Positions 8,401 to 13,613 of a DNA stretch of 22,192 nucleotides are shown here, one piece after another. How positions within the stretch are numbered: the first letter of the stretch is position 1; each line of letters starts with the position of its first letter. Source of the DNA: an uncultured Lachnospiraceae bacterium (GTDB taxonomy: Bacteria; Bacillota; Clostridia; Lachnospirales; Lachnospiraceae); the NCBI GenBank assembly GCA_934402055.1, contig CAKRTC010000032.1, forward strand, positions 1 to 22,192, in the 5' to 3' direction. The position numbers and the translations under genes are program-made. Below the pieces are notes generated by a model, which was given only the letters and a program-made list of their open reading frames with translations, searched no databases and was not told where the DNA came from.

Positions 8401-8632
8401 GATCATCTCCAAGGTACAGACCATGCGTAAGGAAGCAGGCTTTGAGGTAATGGATCATATCGTGATCAGCATCAGGACCTCCGGCAAGCTCGAGACAGCA
8501 GCAGAGCAGTATAAGGATGTTATCCTTCACGACTGCATGGCCGACGAGATCGAATTCGGTGCACCGCACGGATATACCAAGACCTGGGATATCAACGGCG
8601 AGGAAGCCGAGATCGGTGTTGAAAAGAAGTAA
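5447..8632 (+). CDS. ileS: Isoleucyl-tRNA synthetase, type 2 (IleRS2-like)
   Basis: This class I enzyme charges tRNA-Ile with isoleucine in the cytoplasm. The HIGH signature is at residues 57-60 (GKPHIGHV) and KMSKS at 612-616. The CP1 editing domain shows WTTTPWTLPSN (Thr225 to Thr227) and VVHIAPAFGEDD (321-332). Cys pairs that may bind zinc occur in CPRCG, CWRCN, CECGHREC and CPECG. Several features point to the eukaryote-like type 2 branch rather than bacterial type 1: 1061 residues, GWDTHGLPVELEVEK after the first signature, KMSKSKGN rather than KMSKSLGN, and no C-terminal zinc ribbon. Type 2 enzymes are generally less sensitive to mupirocin; that property is inferred here. The start is set by GAGGAGG (5434-5440) six bases before ATG 5447. 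It has its own leader and is followed by 222 bp without a gene, so it is probably monocistronic. Confidence 0.96.
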   Translation: MAMYKKVDTSMDFVGREKEVEQFWKDNDIFEKSIKEHEGDPSYVFYDGPPTANGKPHIGHVLTRCIKDLIPRYQTMKGKMVPRKAGWDTHGLPVELEVEKQIGINGKEQIESYGIAPFVELCKENVWKYKSMWEDFSFTVGFWADMEHPYVTYYDDYIESEFWALKEIWDKGLLYKGFKVVPYCPRCGTPLSSHEVAQGYKDVKERSAIVRFKCVDEDAYILAWTTTPWTLPSNVALCVNPEETYIKCKAEDGRVYYLADALKSKLGENIEILETMKGTDLEYKEYVPLFETAAKLAEKQHKKAHFVVCDDYVTMSDGTGVVHIAPAFGEDDAKVGRKYDLPFVQLVDGKGNMTDESEWKGVFVKKADPMILKNLEERGLLFDAPVFEHSYPHCWRCNTPLIYYARESWYIAMSKVKDDLVRNNATINWIPETIGKGRFGEWIANVQDWALSRNRYWGTPLPIWECECGHRECVGSRKQLKEESTNYDEVLAELKAAGDKGWSEKGGIELHRPYIDRVKLKCPECGKEMTRVTDVIDCWFDSGAMPFAQHHYPFENQELFHKEFPAQFISEAVDQTRGWFYSLLAESTLLFNKAPYENVIVLGHVQDENGQKMSKSKGNAVDPVDALNTYGADAIRWYFYTNSAPWLPNRFYGKAVVEGQRKFLGTLWNTYAFYILYANIDNFDPTKYELRKEGLSVMDRWILSKMNTMIKAVDSNMSAYKIPEACAALEDFVDDLSNWYVRRSRERFWRKGMEQDKIDAYMTLYTALLNTVLCAAPFIPFMTDNIYRNMVCSVDKTAKESVHLCDFPVYDESRVDTTLEKSMDEVLSIVILGRAARNASGLKNRQPIAGMFVRSDMVLGDYYKDILKDELNLKTVEFKDDLREFTAYTFKPQLKTVGPKYGKNLGFIRQYLSDIDGSAAMDTLNSEGALKFNAPDGTAIELTKDDLLIDSSKKGGFVTEEDAHTTVVLDTNLSEELVAEGLMREIISKVQTMRKEAGFEVMDHIVISIRTSGKLETAAEQYKDVILHDCMADEIEFGAPHGYTKTWDINGEEAEIGVEKK

Positions 8633-8645
8633 TTATTGATTTATA

Positions 8646-8813
8646 GCCGAGCGTATGCAAGGAGGCATGCGGGTGCTGAGAATGCCCCGAATATGCCAAG
8701 CTGCAGACGCTCGGCATACGTGCCTTAAAGAAGCTGTGATTTTAAGCTTTGCTGTCGCAGCAGACAGGCTTTTGAGGCATGATCGGTGATTATCGATATT
8801 AAGACAGCTTTTT
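8646..8813 (+). other. Structured intergenic region with alternative pairings (possible cis-acting RNA)
   Basis: GCCGAGCGT (8646-8654) pairs perfectly with ACGCTCGGC (8707-8715). Inside, GGCAT (8664-8668) pairs with ATGCC (8693-8697), and CGGG (8670-8673) with CCCG (8686-8689). An alternative register pairs CGTATGC (8652-8658) with GCATACG (8714-8720). Downstream, TGCCT (8721-8725) pairs with AGGCA (8775-8779) around CTGTC/GACAG (8752-8756/8763-8767). As an alternative, AAGCTGT (8731-8737) pairs with ACAGCTT (8804-8810), just before three more T residues. Competing stems ending near a short U-run resemble an attenuator or riboswitch-like layout ahead of the zinc GTPase. No known class matched. 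It could equally be the 3' untranslated region of ileS. Confidence 0.45.
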
Positions 8814-8818
8814 ATAAT
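8813..8818 (+). promoter_or_regulatory. Possible -10 element for the COG0523 GTPase operon
   Basis: A perfect TATAAT lies 36 bp before the GTPase start codon. The -35 position (TTATCG, 8790-8795, 17-bp spacer) is a poor match, as expected if an activator helps or if the box is fortuitous. No convincing Zur-type palindrome was seen. If this promoter is used, the structured region just upstream is not in the operon mRNA. Confidence 0.4.
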
Positions 8819-8854
8819 AGTAAATGTTTGCAATAGATAAGGAAGTGATTATAT

Positions 8855-10123
8855 ATGACTAAGATAGATGTCATATCGGGATTTTTGGGAGCGGGTAAGA
8901 CTACCTTCATCAAGAAGCTTGTAGGTGAAGTCCTTAAGAATGAGAAGGTCGTACTTATTGAGAATGAATTCGGTGAGATCGCCATTGACGGCGGATTCCT
9001 TAAGAATGCCGGCATTGAGATCAAGGAAATGTCACAGGGCTGTATCTGCTGTTCTCTTGTAGGTGATTTTGAGAAGGCACTTAAGGAGGTCATAGAGACC
9101 TTCACACCTGAGCGTGTTATCATAGAACCTTCGGGAGTGGGCAAGCTCTCTGATATCATGAAGGCTGTTACAGATGCTTCGGCTCATCTTGATGTAGTGC
9201 TTAACTCTGCCGTTACAGTGGTAGATGCCAAAAAGTGCAAGATGTACATGAAGAACTTTGGTGAGTTCTTCAACAATCAGGTTCAGTATGCCGGTACGGT
9301 CGTACTCAGCAGAACAGATATAGCCGATCAGGCTGTTATCGATAAGGATGTTGAGCTTATCAGAGGACTTAATCCTCAGGCTGAGATCATCACAACTCCT
9401 GTAAGCGAGCTTAAGGGAGAGAGACTGCTTGAGATCATCGAAAAGCGTGACGATATGCTTGAGGAGATGCGCAAGGAGGCTCTTAACGAGCCGGACGGAG
9501 AGAGTGAGGAGGAGCATATGGCTCATCATCACCACGACGGACATTGCTGCGGACATCATCACCATGATGAAGATGAGGAGCATGAGCATCATTGTTGTCA
9601 CCACGACCACGAAGATGATGATGACGATCATGAACATTGCCATCATGACCACGAGCATGACGACGAAGAGCATGGGCACCATCACGATCATGAGGACGGA
9701 CATTGCTGCCACCATGACCATGATGAAGAAGAGCATGATCACGAGCATTGCCACCACGATCATGAGCATGACGATGAGCATCATTGCTGCTGCGGTCATC
9801 ATCATGACGAGCATGAGGGACATCATCACCATCATCACGGACATGATGCGGATGAGGTATTTGAGTCATTCGGCTGGACCAATGTACCGCCTGTTTCCAA
9901 GGATAAGCTTGAGAGCATCCTGAATAAGCTTTCAGAGGATGAGGATGTTGCCATCCTCAGATCAAAGGGCATGATCAAGGCTTCGGATGCCGATACCTGG
10001 TATTATTTCGATATGGTTCCGGGTGAGTATGAGATCAGAAACGGTGAGCCTGATTACACAGGTAAGGTATGCGTGATCGGAAGCAAGCTTAACGAGGATG
10101 AGCTTAAGGCTCTGTTCTTCTAA
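8855..10123 (+). CDS. COG0523 (CobW/YciC/ZNG-like) GTPase metallochaperone with a long His/Cys/Asp-rich insert
   Basis: The N-terminal G domain (1-200) has Walker A GFLGAGKTT (9-17), ENEFGE (36-41) and the metal-binding CICC (63-66), diagnostic of COG0523 metal-transfer GTPases. EPSG (91-94) follows, and SRTD (152-155) stands at the base-recognition motif. Residues 221-330 contain 51 His and 11 Cys among Asp, Glu and Gly. A CobW C-terminal domain fills 331-422. Such proteins move zinc or another transition metal to client proteins using GTP; the insert could store or buffer metal. Zinc is the best guess, but cobalt or nickel cannot be excluded. The insert makes the protein longer than typical members (about 300-400 residues). 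The start follows AAGGAAG (8840-8846). A second GTPase-like gene begins 64 bp after the stop, so an operon is likely. DNA of the insert is highly repetitive (CAT/CAC/GAT codons). Confidence 0.93.
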   Translation: MTKIDVISGFLGAGKTTFIKKLVGEVLKNEKVVLIENEFGEIAIDGGFLKNAGIEIKEMSQGCICCSLVGDFEKALKEVIETFTPERVIIEPSGVGKLSDIMKAVTDASAHLDVVLNSAVTVVDAKKCKMYMKNFGEFFNNQVQYAGTVVLSRTDIADQAVIDKDVELIRGLNPQAEIITTPVSELKGERLLEIIEKRDDMLEEMRKEALNEPDGESEEEHMAHHHHDGHCCGHHHHDEDEEHEHHCCHHDHEDDDDDHEHCHHDHEHDDEEHGHHHDHEDGHCCHHDHDEEEHDHEHCHHDHEHDDEHHCCCGHHHDEHEGHHHHHHGHDADEVFESFGWTNVPPVSKDKLESILNKLSEDEDVAILRSKGMIKASDADTWYYFDMVPGEYEIRNGEPDYTGKVCVIGSKLNEDELKALFF

Positions 10124-10187
10124 GAGAATTGATATTTATACAAGAGACTGATATTCATCAGAGGATCTGAATAAAGGAAACATTTAT

Positions 10188-11150
10188 ATGGTTGATGAAA
10201 TTAAGATCGATGAGATACCTGTATTTCTCGTAAACGGATTTCTTGAGTCGGGCAAGACTGCATTTATCGTTTATACCATAGGCGAGGAGTATTTCCATAT
10301 AGAGGGCAATACTCTGCTCATAGTCTGCGAAGAGGGCGAGGTCGAGTATGACTCAAAGCTCCTCGGACGTGAGAAGACCTTTATGGTGACAGTAGATGAC
10401 AAGGAGCAGCTTACCAAGGAATTTCTTGCCGAGCAGCTTAAGAAGAATCGCTGCGAGAGAGTTATTATCGAGTACAACGGTATGTGGGGAGATCCGGGAG
10501 AGATAGATTTCCCTGACGATTGGGTGCTGTATCAGCAGATAACCGTAATGGACGGAACTACCCTCGGTGCATATCTTAGCAATATGAAGGCTCTTATGGG
10601 ACCTATGCTCAGGAATACCGAGCTTTGCATAGTTAACCGCTGTGATGACAAGACTCATGAGGAACTGCTTGGCTTTAAGAGACAGTTAAGACCTATGATG
10701 CAGCAGGGCTCTCTGCTTGTCATGGAGAATAAATACGGCGAGATCGAGCTTGAGACTCTGGATGAGGAGCTTCCGTATGATGTTAAGGGAGATGAGGTCA
10801 TCATCAAGCCTGAGCATTACGGAACCTGGTATCTTGATGCGAGAGATTATCCGGACAGATATGTGGGCAAGACCGTTGATTTTACGGCAAGGATCATGAG
10901 ATCGCCAAAGTTTGACAAGGGCATGTTCGTGCCGGGACGTATGTCTATGACCTGCTGTGAGAATGACATGGCTTTCCTCGGATATCTTGCGCATTACAAG
11001 GATATCGATAAGTACAAGAACGGCGAATGGGTACACCTTAAGGCTAAGTTCTCGGTACAGGATCGCCCGGAGTATGAGGGCGAGGGACCTGTGCTTGAGG
11101 TGATCTCAATGGTGATCACCGGCGAGATCAAGGAGCCGGCCGGATTTTGA
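10188..11150 (+). CDS. GTPase-like protein with C-terminal DUF1980 (YcgQ-like, TIGR03943) domain
   Basis: Residues 11-160 resemble a degenerate CobW-type G domain. The P-loop is GFLESGKT (17-24), VIIEYNGMWG stands where COG0523 proteins have EPSG, and VNRCD (149-153) is at the base-recognition site. The CxCC metal motif is missing. From about residue 210 the sequence changes to YVGKTVDFTARIMRSP...MSMTCCENDMAFLG...EWVHLKAKF. This pattern matches my knowledge of the soluble C-terminal domain of YcgQ (DUF1980), a partner of the YcgR permease regulated by zinc in Bacillus; Cys256-Cys257 and Asp260 would be candidate ligands. No membrane segment is present. I infer a cytoplasmic partner of the His-rich GTPase 64 bp upstream. 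The G-domain call is firm for the P-loop; the DUF1980 link is moderately sure. The function is unproven. Confidence 0.7.
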   Translation: MVDEIKIDEIPVFLVNGFLESGKTAFIVYTIGEEYFHIEGNTLLIVCEEGEVEYDSKLLGREKTFMVTVDDKEQLTKEFLAEQLKKNRCERVIIEYNGMWGDPGEIDFPDDWVLYQQITVMDGTTLGAYLSNMKALMGPMLRNTELCIVNRCDDKTHEELLGFKRQLRPMMQQGSLLVMENKYGEIELETLDEELPYDVKGDEVIIKPEHYGTWYLDARDYPDRYVGKTVDFTARIMRSPKFDKGMFVPGRMSMTCCENDMAFLGYLAHYKDIDKYKNGEWVHLKAKFSVQDRPEYEGEGPVLEVISMVITGEIKEPAGF

Positions 11151-11172
11151 TGAGTCCGGAGTAGAACGGAAT

Positions 11173-11829
11173 ATGGCAAATGAGAAAAAGCACAATATAA
11201 TAACGCTTCCGGGAAGCTCCGATGTGGAGGTCAAAAAATCGCATTTTCTGTGTGCATTAAGGACAGTAAGAAGCGAGGAAGAGGCTCGTGCCTTTATCGA
11301 GGAGATACGCAAGAAGCATTACGATGCGAGGCATAATTGCTTTGCGATGCGTATAGGTGATCCCGATAATGTATTTGAGCGTTCGGGTGATGACGGAGAG
11401 CCTCAGGGTACTGCCGGCAAGCCTATGCTGGAGATACTTAAGGGAGCGGATCTCTATGATGTCTGCGCTGTGGTTACAAGATATTTCGGAGGTACTCTGC
11501 TGGGAACGGGAGGGCTTGTGAGAGCCTATTCCGATTCGCTTAAGGAAGGACTTGCAGCCTCGGAGATAAGCGAACTTACAAACGGAGTCGAGCTAAGGCT
11601 TAGCTGTGACTATTCTCTTGCGGAGAAGGTCAAGCGTCTTGCTGCAAACTTAAGTATTCATACCTTGAACGAGGAGTACGGGGCTGACTGCACGCTTACT
11701 TATCTTGTAAGACTTGATGCGGAGGCGGAATTTAACGCCAAGCTTACAGAGCTTAGCAACGGAAGGCTTGTTCCGGAGAGAGTGAGAGAGCTGCTGTATG
11801 CAGACGGAAGCAGTCCGGTAATATACTGA
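11173..11829 (+). CDS. YigZ / IMPACT family protein (UPF0029)
   Basis: A 218-residue cytoplasmic protein with the family hallmarks. The N-terminal UPF0029 domain carries RHNCFAMRIGD, DDGEPQGTAGKPML (about residues 75-88) and VTRYFGGTLLGTGGLVRAY (about 101-119). A C-terminal DUF1949-type ferredoxin-like domain begins with VELRLSCDYSLAEKVKRL. Relatives in eukaryotes (IMPACT/Yih1) modulate the Gcn2 stress kinase; the bacterial role is unsettled, with links to translation suggested. It begins 22 bp after the DUF1980 gene and is likely the last gene of that operon. Only a weak ribosome binding site is visible, suggesting coupling to upstream translation. The length is normal for the family. No active-site function is claimed. 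Confidence 0.93.
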   Translation: MANEKKHNIITLPGSSDVEVKKSHFLCALRTVRSEEEARAFIEEIRKKHYDARHNCFAMRIGDPDNVFERSGDDGEPQGTAGKPMLEILKGADLYDVCAVVTRYFGGTLLGTGGLVRAYSDSLKEGLAASEISELTNGVELRLSCDYSLAEKVKRLAANLSIHTLNEEYGADCTLTYLVRLDAEAEFNAKLTELSNGRLVPERVRELLYADGSSPVIY

Positions 11830-11852
11830 GAGCCTGTGCGGTCTATGTTTGT

Positions 11853-11918
11853 GGTTTCCGTAAGGAATGCCGCGGTGCAGTCTGTTGTGTCTGCGGTTTC
11901 CGGAAGGAAGGCTGCAGT
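11853..11918. repeat. Imperfect 42-bp-spaced direct repeat after yigZ
   Basis: GGTTTCCG-AAGGAA followed by a GC-rich GCAG end occurs at 11853 onward and again at 11895 onward, offset by 42 bp. The intergenic stretch 11830-11994 holds no other gene. The role is unknown; it may be the remains of a tandem duplication. Confidence 0.45.
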
Positions 11919-11943
11919 ATGAGCTTATAAACCATTTTTATAT

Positions 11944-11979
11944 ATCCGCTTTTGCTTAAAATTATGAGTGAAAGCGGAT
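11944..11979 (+). promoter_or_regulatory. Perfect 9-bp inverted repeat before the small acidic protein gene
   Basis: ATCCGCTTT (11944-11952) and AAAGCGGAT (11971-11979) are perfectly complementary around an 18-nt loop. The right arm overlaps a possible GTG start (11968) and lies 15 bp before the preferred ATG (11995). In RNA it could limit ribosome access; in DNA it could be an operator. There is no T-run, so it is not an intrinsic terminator. Confidence 0.5.
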
Positions 11980-11994
11980 CCGACGGGTAATTAT

Positions 11995-12210
11995 ATGATC
12001 AATTATCAGGAAGAAATAAAGCACTTCAAGCCGTCGCTTGATGTGGACAATATCGAGGATGCAATCGCAGGCATGAATCTTACGGATATGAACGATCTGA
12101 TGATGCAGCTAGTGAAAAATGCGGTTTCTCCCGCAGCGGAGAAGAGCTACGAGGCACCTCCTGAGACTGTACACGGCAATGCCGACGATGGTTATGTGAA
12201 TGAAGGTTAA
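11995..12210 (+). CDS. Small conserved-looking acidic protein of unknown function
   Basis: This is a 71-residue soluble protein (MINYQEEIKHFKPSLDVDNIEDAI... ending in a Gly/Asn/Glu-rich tail). It is predicted acidic and helical at the N-terminus, with no membrane segment and no motif I can name. The frame also allows GTG at 11968 (80 residues), but that codon sits in the arm of an inverted repeat without a ribosome binding site. The ATG at 11995 has only a weak site (ACGGG). The 3' end overlaps the TPR gene start by 11 bp, indicating translational coupling and probably a shared task with that membrane protein. I recall similar short proteins beside TPR genes in Lachnospiraceae, but cannot verify this. 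Confidence 0.65.
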   Translation: MINYQEEIKHFKPSLDVDNIEDAIAGMNLTDMNDLMMQLVKNAVSPAAEKSYEAPPETVHGNADDGYVNEG

Positions 12211-13510
12211 GACGAGCTTTAGAAAAATTGCAAATGCATATTATAATGTCGGGCTTGAAAGGGCACAGCTCAACGATTTGAGCGGTGCTGCCGTCTATCT
12301 TAAGGAAGCGCTTCATTACGACAAGACCTGTACGGATGCACGTAATCTGCTTGGACTCATCTTTTACGAGATGGGAGAGACTGCGGATGCTCTGGTTCAG
12401 TGGATCATAAGCTATAATTTTGATCCGGATCCGGTCAACAACAGGGCGGATCATTTTCTGGATGAGATACAGCGTAAGGCTGTTGTAATAGAACAGGATT
12501 CGGATCTTGTCAAGCGTTTCAATCAGGCACTCTACATAGCGCAGCATGACGGAGAGGATTTCGCCGTTATAGAGCTTAGGGATATTACCAAGAAAAAGCC
12601 TAATTTTGTCAAGGCACAGCTTCTGCTTGCCGTGCTCTATATGCAGTCCGGTGATTATATCAAGGCCGGACGCGGACTGCTTGAGGTACTGCGTATAGAC
12701 CACAACAATCCGCAGGCGAGTGTACTGATGGAGGAAGTCAAGCGTTCCACGGGCAAGGCGGATATAGAAAAAGCCAAGCTTAAGAATGCATTTTCCCACA
12801 GAGAGCTTGAGGACGGAGATGTTATCATTCCTAAGCAAAGCGGCAATGTTGGCACAGACAGGATAGTGCTGCATATAACTATAGGCGTGCTGCTCGGCAT
12901 ACTGTGCTTCTATATACTGGTGCTGCCGACTATAAGACGCGGCTACAGTGACGATCTGAACAAGGCTGTTGCGGAAAACAGTGCCGAGCTCAGTGAGGTT
13001 AACGCCAGATATACGGAGCTTAACTCCAACTATGATTCGCTTAATATCCAATATAATGATGTCAAGCAAAAGCTTGATGCATATGAGGCTGAAAATGCCG
13101 CATTTACGGATATGTATGAGAAGCTTAACAGCATTGCCTCGGATTACAATGCCGGAAATATAGAGGAGGCTGTAGCGGAATATACCTCTATAGATCGTTC
13201 ACTGGTTACTTCAGAACCGCTATTGAGTCAGCTGCAGTCTGTGGATCGTATAATGATGAATGATGCATTCAACTCCATAGTGGAAAAGGGCACGGAGAAC
13301 TGGAACGGCGGAAACAAGGAGAGAGCGGAGTATTATTATAAGCTCGCACTCACTATCAAGGCCGATGATCCGGAGGCCATGTACCTGCTTGCAAGACTCT
13401 ATCAGTCAGACGGACGTGTGGCTGAGGCTAACAGCCTGTTCGACAGCATAGTCGGAGAGCATCCGGAGAGTAATTATGCGCAGAGAGCCATAGAGGCAAG
13501 AGGCTACTAA
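12200..13510 (+). CDS. TPR-repeat single-pass membrane protein with coiled coil
   Basis: The 436-residue protein has N-terminal tetratricopeptide-like repeats (about residues 8-80 and 135-170; for example YYNVGLERAQLNDLSGAAVY and LLLAVLYMQSGDYIKAGRGL). One hydrophobic segment (about 222-245, IVLHITIGVLLGILCFYILV) is followed by Arg-Arg. A predicted coiled coil spans about 250-312 (repeated EL/YTELNSNYDSLNIQY), and C-terminal TPRs about 350-430 (KERAEYYYKLALTIKADDPEA). With no signal peptide, the N-terminal TPRs are probably cytoplasmic and the coiled coil and C-terminal TPRs extracellular. TPRs mediate protein binding; no enzymatic motif is seen. Its start overlaps the small acidic protein gene by 11 bp. 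TypA follows 103 bp later. A scaffold in the envelope is a reasonable inference, but the partner is unknown. Confidence 0.8.
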   Translation: MKVKTSFRKIANAYYNVGLERAQLNDLSGAAVYLKEALHYDKTCTDARNLLGLIFYEMGETADALVQWIISYNFDPDPVNNRADHFLDEIQRKAVVIEQDSDLVKRFNQALYIAQHDGEDFAVIELRDITKKKPNFVKAQLLLAVLYMQSGDYIKAGRGLLEVLRIDHNNPQASVLMEEVKRSTGKADIEKAKLKNAFSHRELEDGDVIIPKQSGNVGTDRIVLHITIGVLLGILCFYILVLPTIRRGYSDDLNKAVAENSAELSEVNARYTELNSNYDSLNIQYNDVKQKLDAYEAENAAFTDMYEKLNSIASDYNAGNIEEAVAEYTSIDRSLVTSEPLLSQLQSVDRIMMNDAFNSIVEKGTENWNGGNKERAEYYYKLALTIKADDPEAMYLLARLYQSDGRVAEANSLFDSIVGEHPESNYAQRAIEARGY

Positions 13511-13536
13511 GTCAGGATAAGCGCAGTTAAGCCGGA

Positions 13537-13554
13537 CGGCGGAATAATCCGCCG
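13537..13554 (+). promoter_or_regulatory. GC-rich hairpin between the TPR gene and typA
   Basis: CGGCGGA (13537-13543) pairs with TCCGCCG (13548-13554) around a four-base ATAA loop, giving a compact, stable 7-bp stem 60 bp before typA. No T-run follows, so it is not a canonical terminator. It could be an mRNA processing or stability barrier between the two genes. Confidence 0.5.
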
Positions 13555-13613
13555 AAGGAAACATTTGCAGAGAACAAAGAACAATATTTAGTTTTAAGAT
13601 ACAGAAGGGCTAT

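Noticed and set aside
8670..8697. TPP riboswitch-like GGGTGCTGAGAATGCCC segment
   Set aside because: The CTGAGA between GGG and CCC matches one arm of a TPP riboswitch, but the second conserved arm (CCNGCGUAGGGA type) is missing and the flanking genes are not thiamine genes.
8781..8800. Zur-type operator before the zinc GTPase
   Set aside because: GTGATTATCGAT is only a 4-bp interrupted palindrome and does not resemble the extended dyad of known Firmicutes Zur sites.
9032..9844. Long minus-strand frame rich in Met, Val and Ile
   Set aside because: It is the antisense of the His/Asp codon run of the COG0523 GTPase; its low-complexity composition is a by-product of CAT/CAC/GAT codons. Other frames across 9429-9923 have the same cause.
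12080..13069. Minus-strand frame of 329 codons opposite the TPR gene
   Set aside because: It has no recognisable domain and its residue composition is that of antisense DNA. The plus-strand gene has clear TPRs and a membrane segment.
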